Shown piece by piece: positions 34,665 through 45,099 of a stretch of DNA of 64,000 bases (positions are counted from its first letter, which is position 1; each line of letters begins with the position of its first letter). Both the position numbers and the translations under genes were made by a program. The notes beneath the pieces are model-generated. The model searched no databases. It was not told where the DNA came from and saw only the letters and a program-made list of their open reading frames with translations. The stretch covers positions 1-64,000 of the forward strand of contig DSBQ01000056.1 in NCBI GenBank assembly GCA_011045995.1. The letters run 5' to 3'. Source of the stretch: Methanoculleus sp. Lineage in GTDB: Archaea; Halobacteriota; Methanomicrobia; Methanomicrobiales; Methanomicrobiaceae.

Positions 34665-35562
34665 TTTTCAGCCGGTAACGCTCACTGTCCGGGACCGGAT
34701 ACAGGATCATTTCCAGAAATTTTTGCAGGTGCATAGCGAAAAGAACAGCACCACTCTCATTGCATGGAAGAGCTTTTCGGATTACTCCTACGCATTCATA
34801 GAAGACAATCTGGTCATCTCCGCTGAAATTCAGGGCATGCGGCTTTTCCATGCGCCGGTGGGCCCTCGCAAACCGGCAATTCTGGCTGCCGTCCTGCAAC
34901 TTGCCCGGGGTACCGGGGGTGAGCGCCCGTTCTATATCTTTGACCGTGCCAGCCGGGACTGGTTTGTCCATGAATATCCGGAGATCCCCCTTCGTGCAGA
35001 ACGCGATTTCTTTGATTATATTTACCTGACCGACGACCTCGCCGACCTGCCGGGAAAACGGTATGTCCGCATACGGCGGCACATCAACAAATTCAACAAG
35101 AACTGCAACTACCATATCGAGCGAATCGGCCCGGAAAACATGCAGAAGGTCCGTGAATTTCTCGACAAGTGGTGTGAATGGAAACATTGCGAGGAGAGTG
35201 AAGTCCTTGCACATGAGAAGAACGCGATTCTCTTTTGTATCGACCATTTCACCGAACTTGGCCTGGATGGTCTTCTCGTGATTGTCGATGGCGGCATATC
35301 GGCGCTCTCGATATTTGACCGGCTCAATGACGACATGGTGCTCGTTCATTTTGAAAAAGGCCTTCCCGACTGCGAGGGGAATTACAAGGTCATCAATATG
35401 GAGACGGCCCGTTACCTTAGGGAGAACTACCGGAATACGTTTATCAACCGGGAGTCGGACGTCGGGATACCCGGACTGAGGGAGGCAAAACTCCGCTACT
35501 ATCCGCATCATTTTGCCGAAGTCTGGTCGGTTGCCGGAAGGGACATTCCGGCCGACCTCTGA
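34648..35562 (+). CDS. DUF2156 / phosphatidylglycerol lysyltransferase-type domain protein
   Basis: 304 residues of a tandem GNAT-like fold. Motifs include GKRYVRIRRHINKFNKN, VREFLDKWCEWKHC and GNYKVINMETARYLRENY. The family includes the C-terminal half of MprF, which transfers aminoacyl groups to lipid, but stand-alone archaeal proteins are uncharacterised. Coupled to the upstream GNAT gene. Confidence 0.78.
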   Translation: MLSLSDFQPVTLTVRDRIQDHFQKFLQVHSEKNSTTLIAWKSFSDYSYAFIEDNLVISAEIQGMRLFHAPVGPRKPAILAAVLQLARGTGGERPFYIFDRASRDWFVHEYPEIPLRAERDFFDYIYLTDDLADLPGKRYVRIRRHINKFNKNCNYHIERIGPENMQKVREFLDKWCEWKHCEESEVLAHEKNAILFCIDHFTELGLDGLLVIVDGGISALSIFDRLNDDMVLVHFEKGLPDCEGNYKVINMETARYLRENYRNTFINRESDVGIPGLREAKLRYYPHHFAEVWSVAGRDIPADL

Positions 35563-35608
35563 TGGAGGTACCGGAATCTTTTCCATCTTTCAGGCGTAAG
35601 GTGTCACT

Positions 35609-36883
35609 ATGCCTTCAGCTCCGGATCTCATAATAAGAAATGCCCGTATCCCCGGAGGGCGGGTTGTCGATATCAGCATCCATGAAGGCAGGGTGAAGCA
35701 TGTCGGTGCGGGCGTGGGGGGCGCCGAAAGAACGATAGACGCACAGGGACACCTGTGCCTTCCCGGCGCAATCGACATGCACGTCCATATGCGTGGCGGT
35801 GCGCGTCAGTCATATAAAGAGACCTGGGCCACCGGGACCATGAGTGCCGTTGCGGGAGGGGTGACCACCGTCGTTGACCAGCCAAATACCATTCCCCCCC
35901 TCACGGGCAGGGAACCATTCCGTGAAAGGGTTGCTGAGGCGACCAGCGGTTCTTACTGTCGTTTTGGGATAAATGGTGCCGTAACTCCCGATGCAGACCT
36001 CGCGGGGCTCTGGGAGGAGGGCGCTCTCGCGTTTGGGGAGACCTTTGCCGCACCCTCCAGCTATGGAGAGGCTATCGGAGAAGATGACCTGAAAATTTGC
36101 CTGGAACAACTTCGCGGGCTGGATGCCCTGGTTACTATCCACTGCGAAGATGTCCGGGACGGGAGGGACCTGAATCTTGCGATGCACAGTGAACTTCGCT
36201 CCGGAACCGGTGAGGCTGCGGCGGTGCAAAAGCTCTGTGCGCTCCTGTCTGCCGGGCCGCGTTCCCATTTCTGCCATCTCTCCTCAGATGCATCGGTCCG
36301 TGCGGCGTGCACATCCTTTGAAGTCATGCCCCATCATCTCTTTTTATCACAGGAGCTCTTTGCTGCAGACGATGCCCATGGGAAGGTGAACCCGCCGCTG
36401 CGCACGGAACAGGAACGCAAAGCTCTCTGGAGTGCGTGGGAAAAGATTCCTGTCATCGCATCAGATCATGCCCCGCATTCAGATGCTGAAAAATCCGGAC
36501 TGTTTGAAGCGGCCCCGGCAGGGCTGCCGGGTGTCGAGACGATGGTCCCGCTTCTTCTCAGGGCAGTGTACGCCGGACGGTGCAGCCTAGCATCGGTGCT
36601 GCAGAAAGTTGTCATGCGCCCGGCGGCAATCCTCCGCATTACGCCGCCTGCGTTCACCCCCGGCGCGCCAGCCGATTTTGCGATATATCCAAAGGAACCT
36701 GAAAAAATATCTGCAGAGCATCTGCACAGCCGGGCCGGGTGGACGCCGTATGAGGGCATGGAGGGGGTCTTTCCCCGCATCGTCACCTGCAACGGCATGG
36801 TAATTTATGAACAGGGCCAGGTTATGTTTGGCGCCGGTGAGTGGGCCAGGGGGCAAGGGTATAAGAGGAGTCATGAGAAATAA
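35609..36883 (+). CDS. pyrC: Dihydroorotase
   Basis: 424 residues, amidohydrolase TIM barrel of pyrimidine synthesis. The first metal motif is DMHVHMRGG (usually HVHxRDP/E); later HCED, HFCHLSS and ASDHAPHSDAEK supply the other ligands. PNTIPPL contacts substrate. Start at 35609, 46 bp after the DUF2156 gene. pyrE is in the window at 42.3 kb, so the pathway is split. Confidence 0.9.
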   Translation: MPSAPDLIIRNARIPGGRVVDISIHEGRVKHVGAGVGGAERTIDAQGHLCLPGAIDMHVHMRGGARQSYKETWATGTMSAVAGGVTTVVDQPNTIPPLTGREPFRERVAEATSGSYCRFGINGAVTPDADLAGLWEEGALAFGETFAAPSSYGEAIGEDDLKICLEQLRGLDALVTIHCEDVRDGRDLNLAMHSELRSGTGEAAAVQKLCALLSAGPRSHFCHLSSDASVRAACTSFEVMPHHLFLSQELFAADDAHGKVNPPLRTEQERKALWSAWEKIPVIASDHAPHSDAEKSGLFEAAPAGLPGVETMVPLLLRAVYAGRCSLASVLQKVVMRPAAILRITPPAFTPGAPADFAIYPKEPEKISAEHLHSRAGWTPYEGMEGVFPRIVTCNGMVIYEQGQVMFGAGEWARGQGYKRSHEK

Positions 36884-37064
36884 GTACTGCCGATATAGCG
36901 CTTTTATAGGTCCCCGGGTGATCGATTGGCAGAGCCTGGAAGTGATCCATGGGACAACCCAATTGCGCGACAGGCCGCCCGGCAATGGGTTAAGCAGGTG
37001 ACGGACGGCGCATGCCACGAATGATCTGTGCTGTTAATGCCGGGCTACATAACCTTCTCTTACT

Positions 37065-37379
37065 ATGGCTGCCATTGATGATGCAATAACCGCCGAGGAA
37101 GGCGGGTTTGTTCTTACCCTTGACGTTTCCGCAGGGAGTAAAAAAGAACGTTTTCCCGCGGGATTTAATGAATGGCGAAGTGCCGTTCAGATTCAGATCA
37201 AAGCGCCCGCTATAGAAGGGAGGGCGAACAAGGCCATCGTCGAACTCATTGCATCGGAAACAGGATTGAAAAAAAAAGATATCATGATCCTGAGCGGCGC
37301 CACATCCACCATAAAGCGGGTACGCATCAGGGGATGTACTCCCGAAGGCATGGCGGCCTTTCTTGCCGGGCGTCTCTGA
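37065..37379 (+). CDS. DUF167 (YggU) family protein
   Basis: 104 residues with the family core LTLDVSAGSKKERF, NEWRSAVQIQIKAPAIEGRANKAIVELI and ILSGATSTIKRVRI. Widely conserved small cytosolic protein of unknown function. No operon partner: 180-bp gaps on both sides. Confidence 0.88.
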   Translation: MAAIDDAITAEEGGFVLTLDVSAGSKKERFPAGFNEWRSAVQIQIKAPAIEGRANKAIVELIASETGLKKKDIMILSGATSTIKRVRIRGCTPEGMAAFLAGRL

Positions 37380-37559
37380 TCCCAAGGCCCGATTCTATCT
37401 GACAAATTCGCTTCAATCCATCAAAATACGTATTTGGCGCCATTTCCGGGATTTCCATCTGTTTAAATAGTAGGAATTCAAGTATCTCATTGCCTATGTA
37501 CGGATTGACACGATTATTCAACGGCATAGCACCGATGTACTCATCAGGAGGATTATTTC

Positions 37560-38765
37560 ATGCATTTACAGGATACAACAAAGTATCTCATTCACCAAAC
37601 AATCGAAATCGAGGGGGTAGTGGAGAAGTCCGATGTAATTGGCGCGATATTCGGGCAGACTGAAGGTCTGCTCGGTGACGAACTGGACCTGCGGGACCTG
37701 CAGAGAACCGGCAGAATAGGACGCATCGATGTCCAGATAACTGCGCGAAGAGGCATCACGAAAGGGAGCATTTTCATTTCATCCTCCCTCGACAAGGCGG
37801 AAACGGCAATTCTTGCCGCATCGCTTGAAACCATCGAACGGGTCGGGCCATGCACCGCGATATTCGTTGCCGAACGAATAGAGGATATCAGGGTGACCAA
37901 GAGGCACACCATCATGGAACGGGCAAAAGAACTGCTCATCGAGTCCTTTGATGAGGGGTCGATTGACACTGCCGATATCCTTGATGCGGTGCGGGAATGT
38001 TCACGTATTGAAAAGGTCGTAGAAATCGGAGAGGAGAAGCTTCCGGCAGGACCAAATGTCGTGGATTCTGACGCAATAATTGTTGTCGAAGGGAGGGCCG
38101 ATGTCATCAATCTTCTCCGGTACGGCATCAAGAATGCTGTAGCAGTGGAAGGGACCCACATCCCCCCGACTATCATCGATCTCTGCAAGAGAAAGACAAC
38201 AACGGCGTTCTTTGACGGGGACCGCGGAGGCGACCTCATCCTCCAGGAACTTGTGCAGGTGACCGATGTTGACTATGTTGCCATTGCACCGCGGGGGCTT
38301 TCCGTTGAGGACATGTCCCGTAAGGAGATCATAAAACCTCTGCGCAACAAGGTGCCGATCGAATTCATCCTTGATGCAAAGGGTTCGATTAATGAAGAAA
38401 TGTACCACCAGCGCCTGCACGCATCAGAGGAGGCAGCGCGAAGAACCGCGGTAGAAAGGGCAGGAGCAACCGCACGTGAGGACAGACCCGGGACGATGGG
38501 CTGGCATATGGCACAAGTTCGTGGGCAGCACACGGCACGCTTCCTTGATGCGGAGTGCGCCATGATCGATGAAGCTGATGCGGATCTCGCCGAAGAGACG
38601 CTCAAATCGCTCAATGCAAAGATTCACAGTCTCATCATCGATCGTCCGGTGGACCAGAAGTTGCTTGATCAGGCATTTGCCGAACACATCGGGGTTATTG
38701 CCGCACCGGAGTTTTCCAACATCGTAAAAAAGCCCGTATCGATCAGCCTGGTAAAATTCGGCTGA
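37560..38765 (+). CDS. dnaG: Archaeal DnaG-type primase
   Basis: 401 residues. TOPRIM domain near residue 170 with [15 protein letters not shown] and, further on, [10 protein letters not shown]. Starts [19 protein letters not shown]. In archaea DnaG serves as a second primase and associates with the exosome; PriL is encoded elsewhere in this window. The stop is followed by 205 bp of non-coding DNA. Confidence 0.93.
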   Translation: MHLQDTTKYLIHQTIEIEGVVEKSDVIGAIFGQTEGLLGDELDLRDLQRTGRIGRIDVQITARRGITKGSIFISSSLDKAETAILAASLETIERVGPCTAIFVAERIEDIRVTKRHTIMERAKELLIESFDEGSIDTADILDAVRECSRIEKVVEIGEEKLPAGPNVVDSDAIIVVEGRADVINLLRYGIKNAVAVEGTHIPPTIIDLCKRKTTTAFFDGDRGGDLILQELVQVTDVDYVAIAPRGLSVEDMSRKEIIKPLRNKVPIEFILDAKGSINEEMYHQRLHASEEAARRTAVERAGATAREDRPGTMGWHMAQVRGQHTARFLDAECAMIDEADADLAEETLKSLNAKIHSLIIDRPVDQKLLDQAFAEHIGVIAAPEFSNIVKKPVSISLVKFG

Positions 38766-38970
38766 TCCCCTTTTGCTGCCATTACCGATTCTGTTGCCGG
38801 CAGCTGCATCTGGTATTCCGGTATTCACTGCATCTTCATGCGAGTACATGGCATCATGATGAGAAATGTTCATAACTACCTTTTCTTTACCAATACCGCC
38901 TCCAATACCTTAAAAATCACGCATGGACAATAGTACTGCAGCGCAATGCTAAGGACGCGGAGTGGTTGGT

Positions 38971-39255
38971 GTGCATAAAGAGGAATTAATTAAGCTTCAC
39001 AAGATTATGGCCGAGATTAAGGACAGTTTTGAGGCAGCAAATCCGGATTACGACTTCTCGGATTATTATGCCCTGAAGATTGATCCGAGCCAGGTGCATA
39101 AGAGCAAGATGGAGCACAAACATGCAATTTTTGTTCTTGGCAGGGATATCGCAGAAATAATGGCGGATTCGGAGCCGTCTGCGTCCAAGCGGATTTCTGC
39201 CAGAATGGACGAACTGGCCCGCAAAACGCAGAAAGAAATTGATTATTTATCCTGA
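38971..39255 (+). CDS. UPF0058 family protein
   Basis: 94 residues. MHKEELIKLHKIMAEIKDSFE, KIDPSQVHKSKMEHKHAIFVLGRDIAEIM: the conserved block of this small archaeal helical family, whose function is unknown. GTG at 38971 places the family N-terminus; a GTG three codons upstream (38962) also exists. Ends 13 bases into the convergent mptN end. Confidence 0.82.
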   Translation: MHKEELIKLHKIMAEIKDSFEAANPDYDFSDYYALKIDPSQVHKSKMEHKHAIFVLGRDIAEIMADSEPSASKRISARMDELARKTQKEIDYLS

Positions 39256-40049
39256 TTTTTCATATTTTCATTTTCCCGGATGAGGTAGTCTGCAAGGAGT
39301 TCCGGGATGGGTGCGGTCATGCAGTGCCAGTTGGGTGTACCGTTCACTTCCAGCACGGTATAGGAACCATGGTGGTCGAGAAGATCAACACCACAGTAGT
39401 CAATCTTCATCGCACGAGCAGCTGCAGAGGCAATCTCAGCCATTTTTGGCGGAATTGTTTCGAGTGCGATGCCACAGCCCCCCTGGTGGATGTTATGGGC
39501 AAATGAGTCGGAAGTGCGCATTATGGCGCCGACCGCCGTTCCGTCAATAACGAACACCCGGTAATCACGGTCATTTGCAATGTATTGCTGGATATAATAG
39601 GGGCCTTCTTCAAGTTCGCTGATCTCGGTGAACGGAAAAATGCCGTTGCCGTCATAGCCGTAGAGCGGTTTATACACCGCGGTCCCGTACTTCTCCAGGA
39701 ACGCCGCCACCTCATCCAGGGAAGCGGTAAATTTTGTAGCAGGAGTGGGAACGTTCTCCTGCATCATCCGTGCGGTGGTCTGGGCTTTGCTCGCACATGC
39801 AGCGATTGCCGAGGGGCTGTTGACGACCCGGTTCGAGAGAGCGAGTGCACTGATCACTTCAAACTGCACCAGGTCCTGCCGGATGCCGCAGACCCAGATG
39901 ATGTCCCGGGAAACCTCATTGGAAAACGGGTCGACCGCACTGAGGTCAAGCTCGGTAAAATCTGCATTTCTCTCCTCAAGCGCGGCAATGACCATGCCGG
40001 TGGAGTCGTCTCCCGGGGTATCCGTTGGTTTTCTGACGATCCGTATCAT
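39243..40049 (-). CDS. mptN: RimK-type ATP-grasp ligase, probable tetrahydromethanopterin glutamate ligase
   Basis: 268 residues. ATP-grasp elements: AVYKPLYGYDGNGIF (lid), YYIQQYIANDRDYRVFVIDG, and metal-binding YCGVDLLDHHGSYTVLEVNGTPNWHCM. Methanogen RimK homologues of this type add glutamate to tetrahydromethanopterin (MptN) or to F420 (CofF); the short size and neighbourhood favour MptN. Start at 40049 gives MIRIVRKPTD; codons to 40130 are unlikely. Confidence 0.72.
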   Translation of the reverse strand: MIRIVRKPTDTPGDDSTGMVIAALEERNADFTELDLSAVDPFSNEVSRDIIWVCGIRQDLVQFEVISALALSNRVVNSPSAIAACASKAQTTARMMQENVPTPATKFTASLDEVAAFLEKYGTAVYKPLYGYDGNGIFPFTEISELEEGPYYIQQYIANDRDYRVFVIDGTAVGAIMRTSDSFAHNIHQGGCGIALETIPPKMAEIASAAARAMKIDYCGVDLLDHHGSYTVLEVNGTPNWHCMTAPIPELLADYLIRENENMKNQDK

Positions 40050-40160
40050 GACTTCTTTCCTCGCACCATAGTGTTCTCCCGCCGACAGCAGGTCCTTAAA
40101 TGGAGTTACACCGGCCTGAATATGTATCAACCGATACTGCCCTAAAAAAAGATGGCGATA

Positions 40161-41660
40161 TTAGTCGATGGTGTCCGGATCGATGATCGGGTCTTTCTGG
40201 GTGATGGGTTGTGCATAATCATTCCAGACCTTTTCACGATAGACCGGCCCGGAGTTATAGGTGCAGAAGGGGATGAGTTTCCCGTCGGGTGTCGCATAAT
40301 GGATGCAGCACCGCTGGACACGGGCAGTATCATAGTTGTAATTGTCCATGAAGTGCATGGTCCCGATGAAAAGGGCATTCCAGTGGAAATCACGAAGGGC
40401 GCTGAAGTCATGCTTTACCAGTGTCTGGGCGATGATCTTCCAGAACATGGTTGTGCTGCTTATTTTATCGTTCTTCAGTGATGTGCGCATATCGTTTATC
40501 CCCTCGATAAGCGTCTTGTATTTGTTGATGGACCCATCGTCCTGGTGCAGTTTGTCCGCCATCTGGTTGATGGCCTGGAAAAATCCGTCCACATCGATCA
40601 TTTCATTGATGGGAGTGATCCCGTCAGCGGTGACAAACCCATAGGTTGCCGCACCGCAGTGCTGGTGGGTGGTGAATCTGACCTGGGGGGCGCCGGTATA
40701 GGTCTCGACAAGATCCGAAAACGGGATGACACACGGCACGGGATAGAAGTATTCCTTTTTGAGCACTCCTCCGGTCTGGTCTTCGATACGCTGCATAAGG
40801 TCGGGGATGGTGACACGTTCGCGTTCGATATCATCCTCGCTCGCTGCACCGGTGAAGGCGACGGGCTGGAAGTTCACCCCGCGGACCACCTGGATGTTGT
40901 CTGCGGCAAAACGGATAATATCACCCACCTCGTGGTCATTGCGGCCATTGATGATGGTCGGAACAAGAACGATCCCAAGGTTGACCTTGCGGCAATTCTC
41001 CAGCGCCCTGAGGCTGATTTTGATCATGTGGTTTGTCTCACGGGTGACGCCGTCAAAATGCAGGTAGACGGTGTTTGTTCCTGCATCGACCATCTTCCTT
41101 GCGTATTCCGGATCCTGTGCCAGCTTGATGCCGTTTGTTGCAACCTGCACCTGACCAAATCCCATCTCTTTGGCCTTTCTGATAATGGCAAAGAGGTCGT
41201 CGCGCATCGTAGGTTCGCCCCCGGAAAACTGAACAGCAGGCGCAGGCACCGGTTTCTGGTCCCGCAGAAGCCGGAGCATGGCGACAATTTCGTCGAAGGT
41301 CGGCTCATAGACATACCCGCAGGCACGTGCATTGGCAAAGCAGAAATCGCAGTCCAGGTTACAGCGGTTGGTCAGGTCAATATTTGCAAGGAGGGTTCCC
41401 GACTTATGATTGCTGCAGAGTCCGCAGTCGAGCGGGCATCCATCGGCTGCTTCGAACTGTGGATTATCTATTCCGTGCCCTATACTTTCGAAGAGATCGA
41501 ATTTTTTGTACATCTCTGCATCCGACCAGTAGAGGTGCCTGAATACGCCATGCTCGGGACATGTACGCTCAATAAAGATCTGCTCCTTATCTTCGAGTAT
41601 CTCGGCAGGCAGGACTTTGCCGCAGACCGGGCAGAGGCTGTTTGTTTGCTTGATTACCAT
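40161..41660 (-). CDS. Radical SAM protein of the tetraether synthase / methanopterin methylase (MJ0619) family
   Basis: 499 residues. N-terminal zinc-type CPVCGK and CPEHG motifs, then CPLDCGLC, the radical SAM cluster CNLDCDFC in DLTNRCNLDCDFCFANARA, and SGGEPTMRDD. The C-terminal CCIHYATPDGKLIPFC may hold another cluster. The family contains the tetraether lipid synthase from Methanocaldococcus and was first reported as a pterin C-methylase; both claims concern close homologues. Adjacency to the mptN-like gene and to carS upstream on the other strand keeps both readings open. Start 41660 (MVIKQT) is 3 codons inside a GTG frame. Confidence 0.82.
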   Translation of the reverse strand: MVIKQTNSLCPVCGKVLPAEILEDKEQIFIERTCPEHGVFRHLYWSDAEMYKKFDLFESIGHGIDNPQFEAADGCPLDCGLCSNHKSGTLLANIDLTNRCNLDCDFCFANARACGYVYEPTFDEIVAMLRLLRDQKPVPAPAVQFSGGEPTMRDDLFAIIRKAKEMGFGQVQVATNGIKLAQDPEYARKMVDAGTNTVYLHFDGVTRETNHMIKISLRALENCRKVNLGIVLVPTIINGRNDHEVGDIIRFAADNIQVVRGVNFQPVAFTGAASEDDIERERVTIPDLMQRIEDQTGGVLKKEYFYPVPCVIPFSDLVETYTGAPQVRFTTHQHCGAATYGFVTADGITPINEMIDVDGFFQAINQMADKLHQDDGSINKYKTLIEGINDMRTSLKNDKISSTTMFWKIIAQTLVKHDFSALRDFHWNALFIGTMHFMDNYNYDTARVQRCCIHYATPDGKLIPFCTYNSGPVYREKVWNDYAQPITQKDPIIDPDTID

Positions 41661-41800
41661 GATCATCACGAATTGAAAGAACGTTAATTAATCTCTTCAT
41701 TATCCCATCAGTGTAATAAAATTTATTTTTGCAACAAATCTACTCAATAACTCCATAATTCGATACCTTAATCTTTTCCTTTATTCCAATATTCTGCTCA

Positions 41801-42355
41801 TTGGAGGTTTATTCCATTCAATTAACCGAGATTCTCGTACCCCTTGCCATTGCATTCTGGATAATGGTTCCGGCATACCTCCCGAATTCGTCCGCGGCGG
41901 TGTTCGGGGGAGGCCGCCCGATTGACGGAGGGCGGGCTTGGTCGGACGGCCGTAGAATATTTGGCGATGGAAAGACCTGGCGTGGGCTATGTGGGGGCAT
42001 TGGGGCAGGAATAGCTATTGGTTTTGTTCAGATGGGTCTGGAATCCATATTCGGGTGGGAGTATCTCACCCCCCTCTCGGTGTTCCTCCTTGCGGCCGGT
42101 GCTCTCTTGGGGGATTTGACAAAAAGTTTTTTCAAGCGGAGGCTGAACAAAAAACGTGGTGAGCAGTGGCTTATTGCCGACCAGTATGATCTGGTGGCGG
42201 GGGCCTTTGCTCTTCTGCTCCTGTTCAACCCGGAGTGGGTAGTTGCGACGATAACTCCAATGATCGGCCTCTGGATCATCATCCTTACCCCTTTACTTCA
42301 TCGTGGAGCAAATATTATCGGATATCTGATTGGAATCAAGGATGTACCATGGTAA
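41801..42355 (+). CDS. carS: CDP-archaeol synthase CarS
   Basis: About 180 residues with five hydrophobic segments and the family loops FGGGRPIDGGRAWSDGRRI, GDGKTWRG and GDLTKSFFKRRLNKKRG. It activates digeranylgeranylglyceryl phosphate with CTP before polar head addition. No ATG is available: the first in-frame TTG (41801) lies inside a perfect GGAGGT ribosome site, so the likely initiation codon is ATT at 41816, seven bases after it. Ends overlapping pyrE by seven bases. Confidence 0.9.
   Translation: MEVYSIQLTEILVPLAIAFWIMVPAYLPNSSAAVFGGGRPIDGGRAWSDGRRIFGDGKTWRGLCGGIGAGIAIGFVQMGLESIFGWEYLTPLSVFLLAAGALLGDLTKSFFKRRLNKKRGEQWLIADQYDLVAGAFALLLLFNPEWVVATITPMIGLWIIILTPLLHRGANIIGYLIGIKDVPW
41803..41808 (+). 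promoter_or_regulatory. Ribosome-binding site that argues for a non-AUG start of carS
   Basis: GGAGGT lies at 41803-41808. Ribosome spacing of 7 nt points at ATT (41816-41818). Starting at TTG (41801) would put the site inside the coding region. Confidence 0.45.
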
Positions 42356-42858
42356 CGAATATACAAGAGCTTCTGATTGAGTCGGGAGCTATCCGTTTCG
42401 GAGAATTTACTCTCGCATCGGGTGCGAAGAGTACCTACTATGTGGATATTAAAACGGCAGTCACAGATCCCTGTCTTCTCGAGGCCATCGGGACTGCGAT
42501 CGCGGGTGCTGCCGATTTTGAAGTGGTTGCAGGGGTGGCGGTCGGTGCGGTGCCGATTGCGGTTGCAACCTCCCTGTCTTCAGGAAAACCGTATGCGGTC
42601 ATCAGAAAATCCGGGAAAGGGTATGGCCTTTCGGAGATGATCATCGGGGATGTTGCCGGAAAGAAGGTGCTGCTCGTTGAGGACGTGACCACTTCCGGGG
42701 GGAGCGTTCTGTACGGGATAGAGGCACTCAGGCGTGCCGGCGCGACCGTCGTCGGCGTGGTTACGGTGGTGGACCGGGAACAGGGTGCACGGGGCGCTCT
42801 TGCAGATATTGGCGTACCGCTGATACCCCTGGTCAGTATCTCCGAGATTCTTGGCTGA
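42349..42858 (+). CDS. pyrE: Orotate phosphoribosyltransferase
   Basis: 169 residues. PRPP-binding loop [13 protein letters not shown], catalytic Lys region [10 protein letters not shown] and [21 protein letters not shown]. The ATG at 42349 overlaps the carS stop; the longer frame upstream is not conserved. Part of UMP synthesis with dihydroorotase. Confidence 0.95.
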   Translation: MVTNIQELLIESGAIRFGEFTLASGAKSTYYVDIKTAVTDPCLLEAIGTAIAGAADFEVVAGVAVGAVPIAVATSLSSGKPYAVIRKSGKGYGLSEMIIGDVAGKKVLLVEDVTTSGGSVLYGIEALRRAGATVVGVVTVVDREQGARGALADIGVPLIPLVSISEILG

Positions 42859-42889
42859 TAACAATCTTTTAGCAGTCTGGGAAGTATAT

Positions 42890-44182
42890 ATGGATATGAA
42901 GATTCTTGTTGTGGGTGGAGGGGGCAGAGAGCATGCTCTCACGGAGGCACTCTCCCGCAGCAGTAATATTACTATCTGTTCTGTGATGTCCAGGAAAAAC
43001 CCTGGCATTGCCGCTCGATCCGAAGAGATCTGTCTTTGCAGGGAAACAGATGTACCGACGGTCGTTGCGTTTGCAAAAGAATGCGGTGCCATGTATGCGG
43101 TCATCGGACCTGAGGCACCCCTTGAAGCGGGTCTTGCGGATGCGCTTGAAGCCGAAGGCATCTCCTGTATCGGCCCGACGCGCGAGGCAGCCCGGATAGA
43201 GACGGATAAGGAATTCTGCAGGAACCTGATGAAGGAATATGCTATCCCCGGATGTCCGGAATTTGCTGCTTTCCATGATGTCGATGCCGCGTGCGCCTAT
43301 CTCGAGGCGTCGGGGCGTGAATATGCGATTAAACCTATTGGTCTGACCGGCGGCAAGGGGGTAAAGATCATGGGAGAGCATGTAGGTCTGGAGGGGGCAA
43401 AGGAGTATATCCGTGAGATCGGCGGTGACGTCGTCCTCGAAGAGCGGCTGGTTGGGGAGGAGTTTACGCTCATGACCTTTGTCGATGGAGAGCACGTTGT
43501 ACCGATGCCGCTTGTTCAGGACCACAAACGCGCATACGAAGGCGACGAAGGGCCAAATACCGGTGGTATGGGTTCATATTCCATGCCGGACCACATGCTC
43601 CCCTTCGTCACAGAGGATGATTATCGCCGGGCGGTCGGAATCATGGAAGGCATCCTTGTGGCAATGAGGGCGAAGGGCCTTGTCTACAAGGGATTTTTAT
43701 ATGGCCAGTTCATGGTCACCGCACATGGGCCGATGGTCATCGAATTCAATGCCCGCTTTGGTGATCCCGAGGCAATGAATCTTCTTACCCTGCTCTCATC
43801 GGACTTCGGCAGGATTGTCACAAAGATTTCCTCGGGGACACTCGGGCCGGACGACGTCTCTTTCCTGCACAAGGCTTCCGTCTGTAAATACCTGGTCCCT
43901 GAAGGATACCCGGACCATCCGCAGGGGGGGATGGAGATCACCGTTGGAGACTATGGGGATGCCGTGCTCTACTATGCCAGTGTCGTGGATGAGGGGGGTT
44001 CGCTCTTTACGCAGACCTCCCGCACGCTGGCATTTGTCGGTCTGGGGGACACGCTGGAGGAGGCAGAACAGATTGCGGAGCGTGCGGCCGCATCGGTCTC
44101 CGGTGCTGTCCGGCACCGCACCGACATCGGCACCCGTGCAGTGCTCGAGCGCCGCATGGAGCATATGAGGGAGATCCGATGA
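42890..44182 (+). CDS. purD: Phosphoribosylamine-glycine ligase PurD
   Basis: 430-residue ATP-grasp enzyme. Starts [21 protein letters not shown]; conserved [23 protein letters not shown]-like and [11 protein letters not shown] blocks, then [12 protein letters not shown] and [15 protein letters not shown]. Second step of purine synthesis. Overlaps argF by 4 bases (ATGA). Start at 42890 or 42896 possible. Confidence 0.95.
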   Translation: MDMKILVVGGGGREHALTEALSRSSNITICSVMSRKNPGIAARSEEICLCRETDVPTVVAFAKECGAMYAVIGPEAPLEAGLADALEAEGISCIGPTREAARIETDKEFCRNLMKEYAIPGCPEFAAFHDVDAACAYLEASGREYAIKPIGLTGGKGVKIMGEHVGLEGAKEYIREIGGDVVLEERLVGEEFTLMTFVDGEHVVPMPLVQDHKRAYEGDEGPNTGGMGSYSMPDHMLPFVTEDDYRRAVGIMEGILVAMRAKGLVYKGFLYGQFMVTAHGPMVIEFNARFGDPEAMNLLTLLSSDFGRIVTKISSGTLGPDDVSFLHKASVCKYLVPEGYPDHPQGGMEITVGDYGDAVLYYASVVDEGGSLFTQTSRTLAFVGLGDTLEEAEQIAERAAASVSGAVRHRTDIGTRAVLERRMEHMREIR

Positions 44183-45090
44183 AGAAAGACATCGTTTCAA
44201 TTCTGGATCTGACTGAGGCTGAGTTTCATCAGGTGATCGATCTTGCCGTGCGTCTCAAGGAACAACGTGCATTGGGGCAGAACCATTCCCTCGGGAAACG
44301 GTATACCCTTGGAATGATCTTTGAGAAGGCATCCACCCGCACCCGGATCTCCTTTGAAGTCGGGATGTTTGAACTGGGAGGGCACGCCCTCTTTTTAAAC
44401 CCGCATGATATGCAGCTTGGCAGGGGGGAAATTATCGAGGATACTGCAAAGGTTCTCTCCCGGTATCTCTCGGCAGTCATGATCCGATCAAAGAGCCATG
44501 ATACGGTCAAAGAGCTTGCGATGCATGCATCCATACCCGTGATAAACGGCCTCTCCAGTCTTGAGCACCCCTGCCAGATCCTTGCGGATGTCATGACGAT
44601 GAGGGAGCGGTTCGGGTCGCTCGAGGGGCTGCAGGTCGCCTGGGTAGGCGACGGGAATAATGTATGCAATTCTCTCATCCTTGCATCTGCTCTTGCCGGT
44701 TACAGCATCCGAATTGCGACGCCGGACGCATTTGCACCCGATGCAACCGTCCTTTTGAAGGCCGATGAGATTGGAGCCTCCTATACCATCTGCGGCACTC
44801 CGGCAGAGGCAGTACGGGGTGCAGATGTCGTCTATACCGACACCTGGGTGTCCATGGGCGATGAGGAAGAAAAGGAGAAACGGCTCAGGGCATTCGAGGG
44901 CTATTGTGTCGATGAAGAACTGGTATCCATGGCGGCAGATCGTGCCATAGTCATGCACTGTCTTCCCGCACACAGGGGCGAGGAGATCACCCCCGGTGTC
45001 ATTGACGGGGAGCAGAGTGTCGTCTGGGACCAGGCTGAAAACCGGTTGCACGCCCAGAAGGCTCTTCTGTCGCTGCTGCTGGAAAGATAA
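44179..45090 (+). CDS. argF: Ornithine carbamoyltransferase
   Basis: 303 residues. Carbamoyl-phosphate site [14 protein letters not shown], ornithine site [12 protein letters not shown] and the hinge HPCQILAD are all intact. Makes citrulline; the next arginine enzyme ArgG is encoded 2.3 kb downstream on the other strand. Coupled to purD. Confidence 0.96.
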   Translation: MKKDIVSILDLTEAEFHQVIDLAVRLKEQRALGQNHSLGKRYTLGMIFEKASTRTRISFEVGMFELGGHALFLNPHDMQLGRGEIIEDTAKVLSRYLSAVMIRSKSHDTVKELAMHASIPVINGLSSLEHPCQILADVMTMRERFGSLEGLQVAWVGDGNNVCNSLILASALAGYSIRIATPDAFAPDATVLLKADEIGASYTICGTPAEAVRGADVVYTDTWVSMGDEEEKEKRLRAFEGYCVDEELVSMAADRAIVMHCLPAHRGEEITPGVIDGEQSVVWDQAENRLHAQKALLSLLLER

Positions 45091-45099
45091 CCCTCTTTT

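Noticed and set aside
38850-38900. ATGATGA followed by AT-rich DNA, like a C/D-box guide RNA
   Set aside because: No D, C' or D' boxes at the right spacing.
40545-41687. A 380-codon plus-strand frame
   Set aside because: Antisense to the radical SAM gene with full Cys motifs.
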